From positions 6,010,518 to 6,074,517 of the forward strand of contig NW_006917091.1 of NCBI RefSeq assembly GCF_000516985.1: a stretch of 64,000 bases of DNA, written 5' to 3'. Position 1 is the first letter of the stretch; each line of letters opens with the position of its first letter. This document shows, one piece after another, positions 34,820-45,699 of the stretch. Under the pieces are notes generated by a model. That model was given only the letters and a program-made list of their open reading frames with translations, made no database searches and was not told the DNA's origin. The position numbers and the translations under genes were made by a program. The DNA comes from Pestalotiopsis fici W106-1. Its lineage: Eukaryota; Ascomycota; Sordariomycetes; Amphisphaeriales; Sporocadaceae.

Positions 34820-35869
34820 TTACAGCTTGGTCTTGGTCGCACCAACAACCTTCATGAGAGCCCGGCCGTTGCTCAGACACACCTTTCCGCCCTCGATGCT
34901 GGTCACGAATCTGATCTCCTCCCATCCGTCCTTGATCTCGCCCGTCTTCCACACTTGAGTCACCAGCTTGTCGCCGGGCTTGACTGGGCTGGCAAAGCGG
35001 GCCTGGAACTCCTTGATGTTCTTGGGGTCGCTGGCACCCAGACTCTTGAGCAGACCGTGTGCAGTGGAGTTGAAGGAGTAGAGACCGTGGATGATGGCAC
35101 CTCCAAAGCCCATCTTCTTGCCGGGCTCTGGGTGAGCGTGCAGCGGGTTGTAGTCACCATTTAGTCGGTACAGCAGCGCAGTCTCCTGCGTCGTCTGGTC
35201 CTCAAAAGTGACGTCGGGGGTCTTGCCCTTTGGTGGAGGGAAGTTCTCCGTGGCGGGGCCCTTGGGACCACCCCAGTTGCCCTGCGCGACAAAGAAGGCG
35301 CTGCCAATGGCACGCGAGTAGACCTCACCGGTACTGACCTCGACCAGGTCGGTCTGCGTCTCGACAACGGAGCCAGGGCGGCCCTTGTCGTAGACGCCAA
35401 TCACCTTGTTGCGGATCTCAAACTTCTTGCCCTCTGACGAGGTGGGCAGAGGCTTGAGAAACTGGATCAGCCGCTGGCCGTCCACCACTCTGCGCGAGTC
35501 AAAGTCCGGAACACCGGGAATCTTGACAGCCTTCTGGGCAGCGTAGAAATCAACAACCTCCTGGGTGTTGGTCTTGAAGGCTACAAATCGGTCAGGTTTG
35601 GGCGTTGCTTATGATAACACACAAGTGGAGCAACGACTTACGTAGGATGATGGGGTAGGTAGGGAAGACGGCAAAGTCGGGGTCCAGCTCCTGGAAACAT
35701 GTTAGCGAATATTCGGTCACGTAGAGCAAGACCAGTCACTCGGACGTACGTAGAGGAAGTGAAGCTCCTCGTGCGTGCAACCAATGCTGTTGGCGAAGAG
35801 GAGAGCATCACGCTTCAGCCAGGTCGCCTCCTTGGCAGGATACTCAAAACCGACACCTGGGCCACTCAT
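34820..35869 (-). CDS. MaoC-type (R)-hydratase, peroxisomal enoyl-CoA hydratase 2-like
   Basis: Three exons (35750-35869, 35642-35690 and 34820-35580) encode 309 aa. The C-terminal hot-dog domain carries the hydratase 2 signature LNGDYNPLHAHPEPGKKMGF, with catalytic Asp and His in the GDYNPLH core. An N-terminal half-domain precedes it, so the protein has the double hot-dog arrangement of eukaryotic hydratase 2 and multifunctional enzyme 2. It ends in -TKL, a weak PTS1-like tripeptide, supporting a peroxisomal location for beta-oxidation of (R)-hydroxyacyl or trans-enoyl CoA. Intron 1 (59 nt) has a GTACGT donor and intron 2 (61 nt) a GTAAGT donor; the middle exon is only 49 nt. Confidence 0.88.
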
Positions 35870-36862
35870 ATTGGACTGTTTGATTTCAGATGGAGAATAT
35901 TGATTGAGTAGAGGAAGAAAAATGTCAGTTATGATATATGTATTCAGAGTAGGAAAAACTATATGCCTTGATGATTTATACTGGAATAGATTATGAGACG
36001 GCGTGGGTGAGATCCGTGGAGCGTAGCCGCCTTTTCTAATGATCCCCTCTGCCGAGGTTCGAGTGTGGAGAAACCTTTCTGGAGAAACGTTTCTGGCGCC
36101 ATCTGGTCAATGGGATGGGCCCTTGAACCTGACCTACCCCAGGTTGAATGGATGCAATGACAAGGGTAAGCTCCTGGGTTACACACATAGTACACCTCTT
36201 GTCTTATACACTCTATTGTTTGGTGTACTCTGTCAGGAAAATGGAACGCTTGATTCAAAGCAGCTGACAATTATCGAGTAATCCGGTTGATAGTCCTGAT
36301 TACTGAATTGTGAGGTGTAATAATAGTCAATCGTAGGAGAGAAAGTTTGCATTCCATGCACCTACCTACTTAACATACCCACCTGTGAACGCAGTACATT
36401 ACGTGCTACAGGTACCTTGTTCCCCACAGAGACCCTAAGTCTGTGTGTGTTTGTTGACGGATATCGACCTAATGTAATAGTATCCAATTGAGCTCAAATT
36501 GAGACGAGAATTCGATGCGGTAACAAGAGCAACATATTTCAGTACAAGGCCTTTCTTGGATTATTTTAGGGTTGCTATGAAACACGACTTTGATAGGACC
36601 AATCACTCGTATCGTCGCGTCCCTTTCTGTTGACCTGCTTGACACTCGTCGCCCCCGCAACTGCATCAAACGCCATAGATTTGTCTGCAACCATATCAAA
36701 TATTTTTTTTCACTCGACTTGCTCGAAACCCGTCACCCTGCAAAAATAAAGCACTCACATTTTTACCTTGACGGTTGATCCATCAAATCATTCAATCCCA
36801 CTCAATCAACTACGTCAAGGCGTTGCTGAACTTCTCACTACACAGCTTCGGCTTCGCTAAAG
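35870..36862. promoter_or_regulatory. divergent intergenic region, MaoC gene / unknown gene
   Basis: A 993-bp gap without a gene. A CACCTACCTACTTAAC-like motif at about 36359-36374 belongs to the TACCTA/TAGGTA set seen elsewhere. Confidence 0.5.
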
Positions 36863-39517
36863 ATGGCCAAGAAGAAACGATCGCGCGAGTCGCGCAAACA
36901 GGAGTCTAAGAGTGACGGCGATGCGTCCAAGTCGACATAGTATGTCGAGCTTAAGAGCATCAACAGCGCAGACCATCCCAGTATCAAGCAAGAGCCGACA
37001 CCAAATGGCAAGTCTGAAGAGGGAGAGAATTCCAAGGTTGCCAAGAATGCCCCAGCCAAACCCAAGAAGGGCAAGAAGAAGTCTCATGAAAAGCTACCCG
37101 CGCTACTTCAGGAAGTCGACAATCGATGCCACAACATGATTGTATACAGAAATCATCTCGACGAGAAAGTGGCTCGTCTCGCTGAGTGCGAGGATTCTGA
37201 CGGGCTTCAAGAGTACGAAAAGGCTTTACTCAACTCAAAGACGCTCGAACATAACGAGCAAGAGTTTCTCCGTGAACTGAGAGAGGAGCATGATCGCTTG
37301 AGTCAGGGGGATAATGCTCAGCCTGCCGTGGTCCGCTTCTATCACCAGCTGATAGCCAAATTCAAGACGCATCTTGAGAACAACCGCCACCCCATCACTC
37401 AGCCTGACCAAGGAACAACGTCGACTGGCCCCTCAACGCAACCAGGCAAATCCAAAAAAGCCAGAAAGAAAGCTAGAAGAAGGGAACTGGGAATTGCTTT
37501 GCAACTACGAGAAAAGAGGCGCGCCGAGAGGAAGCCCTATGATACGAGAGCTTCAAGGCGTCGACTGGCTGCTTCGAGCGCAGAGTCCGACCATGACGCT
37601 GCTGCCACGGAAACGACCAAACAGTGCCAAAGCCCCACGCCACAAACATCTCAGACACAGTCTCCAGCAGAAGAAGAAGAAGAGGCCGATTCCGGATCCG
37701 AGCCCAAGTCCAACTCTGGCGAGCGTGATCTGTTAAAGAATCTGATTGAGCAACTCGGGAAGGAACAACAGCTTAGCCATGAGCTTCGTTCCTCCGCAGT
37801 AACTGCCGACATGGACAGCGCACCGAAACAAGAGGATCCATGGTATATCGGCAAAAACGCCTTCAAGCTTATGCGCCGGCGCAGCGAGTTGGACAGGGAC
37901 CTGGTACAGGAAGCAGCGAGGCAGCATGTGACTGGTGAGCTTTGGAAGCCACGACAGGAGCTCCTCGACAGACAAGCTGCCATTCAAAAACGGGAGGGAA
38001 GATTTCTGAAATCGGCAACAGAAGAACACCAAAAGGCAGCACTTCGGCTTGCTAGTAAACCCAGTGTCCAGACCATTGGAAATGAGTTTCGAATTCGCAG
38101 AGTGCTAGAAACTTTCCGAGCTCACCTTGGACTGCGTTACCAGCCTGACCCAATCGAAACCACTCGCACGCAGAAGATTGACCCTTACGAATTTGTTTCA
38201 TCACCGGCTCAGCCTGTCCGAAAGAATAGCCGAAAGAGGAAAGCCATGGAAGCGTCTGGCAGCCCCAGCAAGAAACCCAAGGTTACTAACACTTGCAATA
38301 ATCATGCGCAAGACGTCGAATCAATAGATGAGGCAGATCAGGAGCCTCATGTATCCCCAGCTGCCGATAGCCAGGAACGAACCTGCTCATTGCGCGACCA
38401 TATCGAGGCGGGCGAGTTGGAAGAGCGACGTCAGCAGCTTCTCCAGATTGTGGAGCCTTTCCTAGATGATTCTTACATCGTATATGACGCATCACCGCCC
38501 ACAGGAAGAGCCGCCAGACGAGGAAGAAGGGTGACTGAAGAGGAGGCAAATCTGCCGCGACTTATGAGTGGAGCACTATGTCCCCAAGCAGTTCTCAAGG
38601 CCGGCGGTCCCCTAGCTTTACCTACCTCCTCGAAGAAGCAACGAGATCGGGCACGTGCAAAGAGTCCAGCACAGGATGAGAGTGATGCTCATCATTCCGA
38701 GGACGAGCCTATATCTTCTCCTGTGGCAATGGACAAATCGGGATCTGTTCGAAGAAGCAAACGTCTTGCCGAAAGTCACGGAACCAAAACGAAAGGGATC
38801 AACGCAAAGACACGTTCTTCAAGCCGACCTCGTTCCACGCGTCGAGCCCAAACAAGCCCTCCCGAGTCAGCTCCCGAAGAGTCTCCAACCCAGAACACAC
38901 TGAAGGCTAGGCGATTAAGCACCACGACAAGAACGCCCTCGTTGCCCCCACCACGATGGAGGGCTGGCTCTGTCGGCCGTGACGAGGCAACACGCATCAT
39001 TGGTCCCAAGCCGCCGAAAATGGAGGACATTGTCTTCAGAAGCCCAGGAAGTTTGTTCAAGAGTGAAGCACAGCATGTCGTGCGAGAGAGTGGTGACCCC
39101 TTTACAGACCTCGTCTCACGAAAGAAGGATCAGAAGCGAGGAGCGCGAGCCTCGTCGGAATGGTTGGGCATAAGTACCACACCCATCCCTCTACCTGTGC
39201 TCCCATACAAATTTTCAAGCCCAGCCGTGAAAAGGAAGTTCATGTCAAAGCCAATTTCGACTCGAGAGCAGCTAGGATCCTCCCCAGCCCGTTTCCTACG
39301 AGCTGGCACCGAGCCGCCCAGATCAGACGGACCTCAGCACAGAGCAGGTTTAATGGGCACCAAGCACACGGGCTTCGATACTCCATCCACGAGGTCCTCT
39401 TTATCATCCACGCCCTCCTCTCGAAGTCTACTTCAGCCTCTTCCCGGAAATTTGCGAGATGATCGCACAGCTCTGGAGGAAGAGAAACGGCGCTGGAGGA
39501 GCATGCTTGACCTATGA
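36863..39517 (+). CDS. unknown basic, coiled-coil, nuclear-type protein
   Basis: I propose two exons (36863-36939 and 36982-39517), about 870 aa. I do not recognise the family. The first codons encode a lysine/arginine-rich N-terminus (MAKKKRSRESRK), a likely nuclear localisation signal, with several further KKRK-type clusters. A helical, charged region (about residues 75-145) looks like coiled coil; a second ordered patch (about 290-400) contains RRRSELDRDLVQEAARQH. The rest is disordered and rich in Ser, Pro, Arg and Lys, and the protein ends in RWRSMLDL. An in-frame TAG at 36938-36940 would truncate it after 25 residues unless a 42-nt intron is spliced. Without that intron, translation would begin at M 37136 (793 aa). 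It may be a chromatin or kinetochore protein, but that is a guess from composition. Confidence 0.7.
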
Positions 39518-40451
39518 ATGGATTAATGAGCTCGACTTTTCCTAGATTGCGTTGTTCGGCTATGGCGATGCCGTATTTGAGCATAATCAATCTTTCTCGG
39601 CACTTGTAGCAAATAGTCGTTAGATGCCATGTTATTTGAGCACTGCAACTGAATTGCTACCTGTCAAGCATTTCATGTTTTTATTTGCTTGGCAAGAGAG
39701 GGGAGAGATTCGGAAAGATTCAACGGATTCTTCTGGAGATTTAGTCTGCTTTCATGGGTATCCGGATCGTATCCGAGTTGCGCCTCATTATACCAAGGCT
39801 AATTGACATATTTGCTGAGACATGCCTTGTTTGCCGATAACGTCACAGCAAGGGGAGAGGCCTAGGTAGTGTACATACCCCATGCCAGGTAGTTGAGATT
39901 GCACTTTGCCCAAAAACTACCGAATGGAGTGAATTGCCTGTAATTGTAATGCCCCAAGCCTTATTCGCGTGCCTATCACTGACTATATTGTACGGATCCT
40001 GACTAAAAACCATAACCTGGGGTAATTATTATAAACTTGTACGTTGGAAAACGACCCGATCGCGGAGTATTTGAATCGTGCCAAGTGATGTCTGGCCCAG
40101 ATCAGGTCCAGATCGCCGAGTCTATCCGCTTTAACGCAAACTTGGACTCGATCCAGTCTCAATAACCCCCGAGAACGACCCGTTGCGACAGTGGACCAGT
40201 AATAGCGTCGTTAATTGCTTGGTATCACCACTATCGATTCTCCTACCTAGCCAAGTCCGCGGGGTAAAACACGCCGAAAGGTGTGGAAACTTGGGCGGGT
40301 CCGAGATGTGGTTCCCTTGAGATAAAGTCCCAATTCGATTGCCAATGAGATCATTCTTGATTCTCATCAATTGTGTTTTGTGTTTTTTGTTGTCTCTTGT
40401 CTACAATTACAATAATTTTTGCGAATAGTGTAGTGGTGTTGTGTGTGCAAG
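39518..40451. other. intergenic between unknown gene and cytochrome b2-like gene
   Basis: Both flanking genes are on the plus strand. A CCTAGGTAG motif is near 39861-39869. No gene seen. Confidence 0.5.
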
Positions 40452-42192
40452 ATGGCGGCAGACAAGCTAATTAGTGCCGAGGAAGGTATGTCTCTCAATT
40501 ATCCTTTAGAAGTATAATTTGCCCTCAGTCGCGAAGCAACCAAACAGACAAATGTCATGACAATCATACGAAAGGTCCCAGATTGGCTAACCTTTGAATT
40601 CTTCAGTGCTCAAGCACAACACCCGCGACAGTTGCTGGGTCGTGCTATACGACCATGTCTACGACGTGACGGATTTCCTGTCCGAGCACCCGGGCGGCGC
40701 AAAGGTGATCCTTCAGCTCGCCGGTCGCGATGCCACCGAAGAGTACGACCCTATCCACCCGCCGGGCATCCTCGAGGAGAACCTCAAGCCCGAGGCCAAG
40801 CTCGGCAAGATCGATCCCCAGACCATTGTCAGCACCACGCCGACGACCACGTCAGAGAGCAGCAGCGCAAAGTTGGAACAAGAGGCGGACCCGCCGCTCG
40901 AGAGCCTCTTGAATCTCGACGAGCTCGAGACGCTGGCTACCAAGAAGATGCCCCACAAGGCCTGGGCATACTACTATTCGTCAAGCGACGATACGTTTTC
41001 AAAGAGCTACAACAACCAAGTCTATAGAAATATCCTACTCCGGCCACGAGTATTCCTCGATTGCGTCAAGTGCGACTCGTCTACTACTTTATTAGGGCAC
41101 AATGTGGGACTGCCGCTGTTTGTGGCACCGGCGGCCATGGCGAGACTGGGCCATCCCGATGGCGAGGCCGGCATTGCCCGGGCGGCGGGCAAGTTTGGTG
41201 CCCTGCAGATCATCTCGAATAATGCGTCCATGACGCCGGAACAGATTGTGGCGGACGCGGCGCCGGGGCAAATGTTTGGCTGGCAATTATACGTGCAAAA
41301 CGACAGGAAAAAGAGCGAGGCCATGCTGGCGCGCATCAACAAGATGTCGGACAGGTTCAAGTGCATTATCCTGACCTTGGACGCGCCGGTCCCGGGCAAG
41401 AGAGAGTTGGACGAGAAGCAGAGTTTCGTCAACGCGGCCCCCGTGGCCGCTGCCGCAAAAACATCCGACGAGCCGAGCCGGCCGGGCGGAGGCGGCGTCG
41501 GCCAACAGCTGTTCTTTGGTACGGCGGCGGACTTGACGTGGAAGGTGACCCTGCCTTGGTTGGCCCAGCACACGAACCTGCCGATTGTACTCAAGGGGTT
41601 GCAGACACACGAGGACGCCTATATCGCGACCAAGTATGCGCCACAGGTTCAGGCCATCATCTTGTCGAACCACGGAGGACGTGCTCTAGACACGGCACCT
41701 CCTGCAATCCACACGCTCCTCGAGATCCGCAAGTACTGTCCCGACGTCCTCAAGAAGATTGAGGTTTGGGTCGATGGCGGCATCAAGCGTGGAACCGATA
41801 TTGTCAAGGCATTATGCCTTGGTGCCAAGGGCGTAGGTATTGGCAGAGCGGCTCTGTTTGGCTTGGGTGCCGGTGGTCAGGCAGGAGTCGAGCGGACGTT
41901 TGAAAGTAAGTCGAAGGCGTCAGTGCAAAGTGATTGTGTCAGTGGCTAATTCCCGTGGTGCAGTTCTCAAAGGGGAGATGGAAACGTGCATGAGGCTCCT
42001 GGGTGCCCCAGATGTCAAATCGCTTGGTCCACAACATGTGAGTTTATTCCCATCATCATCAACATTGACAAAAAAGTCATGGTCTGACAGACGATATCTC
42101 TCCAGATCAACACACGCATGGTTGAGCGTGATATTTACGACGGTGACTCCAATTTGGAGAATGGCCTATGGGCCCCAAAGGCAAAGCTGTAG
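40452..42192 (+). CDS. cytochrome b2-like FMN-dependent 2-hydroxyacid dehydrogenase, C-terminal -AKL
   Basis: Four exons (40452-40485, 40607-41905, 41964-42037 and 42106-42192) encode 497 aa. An N-terminal cytochrome b5 domain (about 9-85) has haem ligands in EHPGGAK and PIHPPG. The FMN/alpha-hydroxyacid dehydrogenase domain (about 110-470) has the active-site elements [21 protein letters not shown] and SNHGGRALD, with the His base and substrate Arg present. This is the layout of L-lactate dehydrogenase (cytochrome b2), but there is no mitochondrial presequence and the protein ends in -AKL, a good PTS1 match. Substrate could be L-lactate or another 2-hydroxyacid. The first exon is only 34 nt. 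The stop codon lies inside a perfect inverted repeat (42190-42210). Confidence 0.93.
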
Positions 42193-42210
42193 ATGCACCA
42201 AGTGCATCTA
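42190..42210 (+). repeat. perfect 9-bp inverted repeat over the stop codon
   Basis: TAGATGCAC and GTGCATCTA flank a 3-nt CAA spacer; the first three bases are the stop codon of the cytochrome b2-like gene. In RNA this is a 9-bp hairpin. Confidence 0.9.
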
Positions 42211-44549
42211 GACCAGAAGAGTCACTGACTCTCCTGACGATACCTACCTAGAACGCTTTTGTATAGATGGTTGCATAGCGCAAGGACTGTTTCTACACGT
42301 TCAATGGATACTGTTGAATAATTTGTGGTTTCGTGTTCTTGTTCGTGTTCCAAACGGTGTAAGATTAGCCAAAGAGTGATTGCTGCACTTGAGAGGAAGC
42401 ACGCACGTGCTCTGCAATGGGCGTATCTGCTTGTCTGCCTCTCGAGGGATGGCTACCAGTTGTAACCAATAGCTGGCCGATGCATCCCACCAAGATCGCC
42501 TATCGATCCGGATACTACATGCTCCTCACCCATGACAGGTCAAGTGAATGGCAGGTTCTGGTCCCTGGCGTCATGACTACATGTCAGAATCTCCGAGATG
42601 CAAGAAGTAAGCAAGACCCAAACGGATCCGAGAGGGCTGTCAATATCTCCCAGACTCTGGCCTCAAGTCGTGCATGGTGTTGATGGTGTGCCAAAAGGAA
42701 CCGAGGCAAACGTAGATCTGTAATGTTTCAACAAATTTCCACAGCGTGTTGCGAGGCGCACATGCTTTCGCTTGAAGATGATTTGCCGCTGGCTCGCGTA
42801 TGCCAGCCACTGTTATCCCTGTCCCCGGAGGAAGCGGACGGTCGGAACAATTAAGCTGACCCAAGTTGGCCATATAATTGACCAGGTAAGCATGAACATG
42901 ATAATCATGAAAAGAGAGCCAAGTGCAAAGCACATGTCCACATTTTTTTTTTGGCTGGGCTACATAACGATGGGGTTTGCGACTTGTTGGTCGAGCGCTC
43001 CCGACAAGTTTTTGGTGGAGGGTGCCAAAAAAGGAAATAACTTGAAAAGGCCGAAACAACAAAAATCGCAATTGCTCAGTCATGTTTCTTGGTGTCTTCT
43101 GGTGCCATTGCCAATCGCAACAGTAGTCGGCCAAAGGGTTTAATTCTTTTTCTTTGTATGTTCACATGCCGACGATGATCGATCCACTCGGTAAGTGAGA
43201 AAATGGTCAGGTCAGGGACCAGGTACTTAAAACAAAAGAAAGTTATGGGGAAGGGAAGGGGCGGAAAATATGGGGGGAATAGGGCAAGGGACACTTGGCG
43301 TGTGGGGAGAGACCAAGAGGAAATCTGGGGTAAAATCAAGTCAAGACAAGAGAAAATGTTCAAGCTTTTCTCTGGGCTATTGATTTAATTATATTGACCT
43401 CTACAACCACATGTACACGCGCAAAAGAACATCTTCATGACGTTGAACTGGTCAAATATATTATTCATTCATCCAAATATATTTCCGTGATATCCTTTGT
43501 GTTATATTAGAAAAACTAAACCTAAAAGCCAGCCGTCTTCATGGCGGTCGGGCTGGTAGTCATCTCTTGTTTTTGACGCCTCTGTGCGATCGACGCGCTC
43601 ATTTGATCATAGCCGCCACCTAGCAGCCGAGCTAGACGAAAAGAACTATTGAAGCTCTCTCTACCTTGGACAGGTTTGGCAGGTTGCACTGATTCCATTA
43701 CTAACGTGAACCCCCTTCTCAGCTCCCGCCTCTACATACACACTCACAAAAAAAGTCTCTCGTCCCTTTGCGACGACCGCCGCCTGGCATGTGCTGCTCC
43801 ATCTTGCCTCGGGAGGAGCCATTTGGAGACTTCGATTGGCCCCTTGACCCCGGAGGCTCATATAACGCCCCCCCTTGAACAGACGATCCGGTTCTGCGGG
43901 GGATGATCTCGGCTCGTCCCAAATGGGAATTACATCCGAGCCCTTTTACTCGTCTCTCCATGAAAGTTTACGAACATCGAATCTCGACTATGCACCTGGC
44001 ATCTGGATCGGGGCAAGGACTGGGAGGTAGGCCAACTGGGCCAAGAGGTAACCTCGCGCCCCGGGCACAACAAGCAGCAAGAGTCGAGTTGCTCATTCAT
44101 CATCTGATCTGCTTTTTCTTACCTAGTAGGTGGGTGTGGGTGTGTATCACAATCGTATCACGATTATTCGTCGCGAACCTGCTCCTGTCTTTACTTTTCT
44201 GTCCAGTCACGGGCTCATTCGTAGTTGCCAGTCTCTAGCTTTCTTTGGCCGTTTGGTGTGAGAGATCAGGATTCTCCTCAGGGAAACTGCCGTGAACCTC
44301 TACGCATCTTTATCCTACCAGTCGCTCGTTTTCTGGTCTTGTTCGTTTCTAGTTCTTCTTTGCTTTTCTTCTCTCCCTCCTCGTTTCTCGTAGCCCTCGC
44401 TCAGTATTTGGCTCGCTCGGCTTGCCTTGTGCTGGCTAGGTCAACGACCAAAAGCCCTCGGACGTCAACGCTAAAACTCCTTCAACTTGGCACGGATCTT
44501 GAGCAACCACGCTTTATACATGATATACTGAGCTGCCAAAGTGGACAAG
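42193..44549. other. 2.4-kb intergenic region
   Basis: No supported gene. A TACCTACCTAG motif lies at about 42241-42251. The stretch from about 44310 to the next start is rich in T and C, consistent with a transcribed leader of the DUF3712 gene. Confidence 0.5.
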
Positions 44550-45699
44550 ATGTCGGACTACAAGAACGGTACAGCGGGCGGCTCCAAGGCCAAGCGTGGC
44601 CATTGCAAGAGGTTTTGGTGGGTGTACCTGTTGGTCTTGATTGTCATTATTGTTATTGTTGTTCCTTGCATGTAAGTGGCTTCCGTGACTGCCATGATGG
44701 CTATAACCGGTCACTGATTGTTTTTTTCTTTTTTGGCAGAATCCTCATTGCGGTGCCAAAGATGGCTCAATCCAAGGTCAACGATGCCAAATTGACCATC
44801 GATGGTGTTGCTGTCACTCAGACGGAGGCGGGCTCCTTTAATTTGGCCATCAACTCTACGATAACCACCGACGGCAGCGCACATGCCACGATAGCTGGCT
44901 TCAACGGAACCATGTGGCTGTTGGACACTGACGGTCCGGTTGCCTTTACCTCTATCGAGTTTCCCGAGACGTCTTCCGATGCCGTGGTTCCTGTGAATAT
45001 TAGCCAGATCGTGACCATCGACCACCTCGACGAGCTCACCACGTTCAACCAGAGACTACTGACCAATGAAACGGTCAATGTCCGAGTGAATGGCAGCACC
45101 ACGGTCCGCGTGTCTGGAATTGCGCGTGATTATCCCATCACATTCTCCAAGGACATTGCTTTCGCCGGGTTCAAGTCGTTTGCCGGCATCAATGTCACCA
45201 ACCCGAAAGTGGGATTGACTCAGACAAAGAACTTTAATGCAACGGCAATCATTCCCAACCCCACATTGTGGAGCGTCGACGTGGTAAGTCTATACATACT
45301 TTTCAGCCTCTGTATACTCTGACAGCAGCTAACAATGATGGTAACCAGGGCAACACTTCCTTTAGCACCTACTTCAACAACACCAAGATTGGTGTCACCA
45401 ACATCACCAACATGGTTCTCCAGCCCGGCGACAATGAGTTTCCCATTGAAGGAGACATTTCTCAGCTGGTGATTGTCAATGCGCTTATACAACAACCATA
45501 CTGCAGCAACGGGGGTGTTCTCCCCTTTGCCATTACTGGTGATTCGGTGGTGAACAACAACGAGTCCATTCCGTGGCTTGCAAACGCCCTATCTGCTTTC
45601 AATGTCAGCCTCAATATAGAGATTGGCGCTGCCGTCAAGAGTGCTGGCATCCCACTCTCTTGTGCTGATGCCACAAACTCGACAAAGCTGAGGGTCTAG
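44550..45699 (+). CDS. DUF3712-type single-pass membrane protein
   Basis: Three exons (44550-44671, 44740-45283 and 45349-45699) encode 338 aa. A short basic cytosolic tail (1-21) leads into one strong membrane segment (about 23-46, rich in Ile and Val), then an extracytosolic domain with many N-glycosylation sequons (NST, NGT, NVT, NTS and others). The layout, and the pair of repeated beta-type modules of about 120 residues, fit the fungal DUF3712 family, distantly like LEA-type domains. Its function is unknown. The start at 44550 (MSDYKNG) is preferred to the longer frame that opens at 44225, which encodes no membrane-protein features. The last intron (65 nt) separates the second module. 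Confidence 0.85.
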
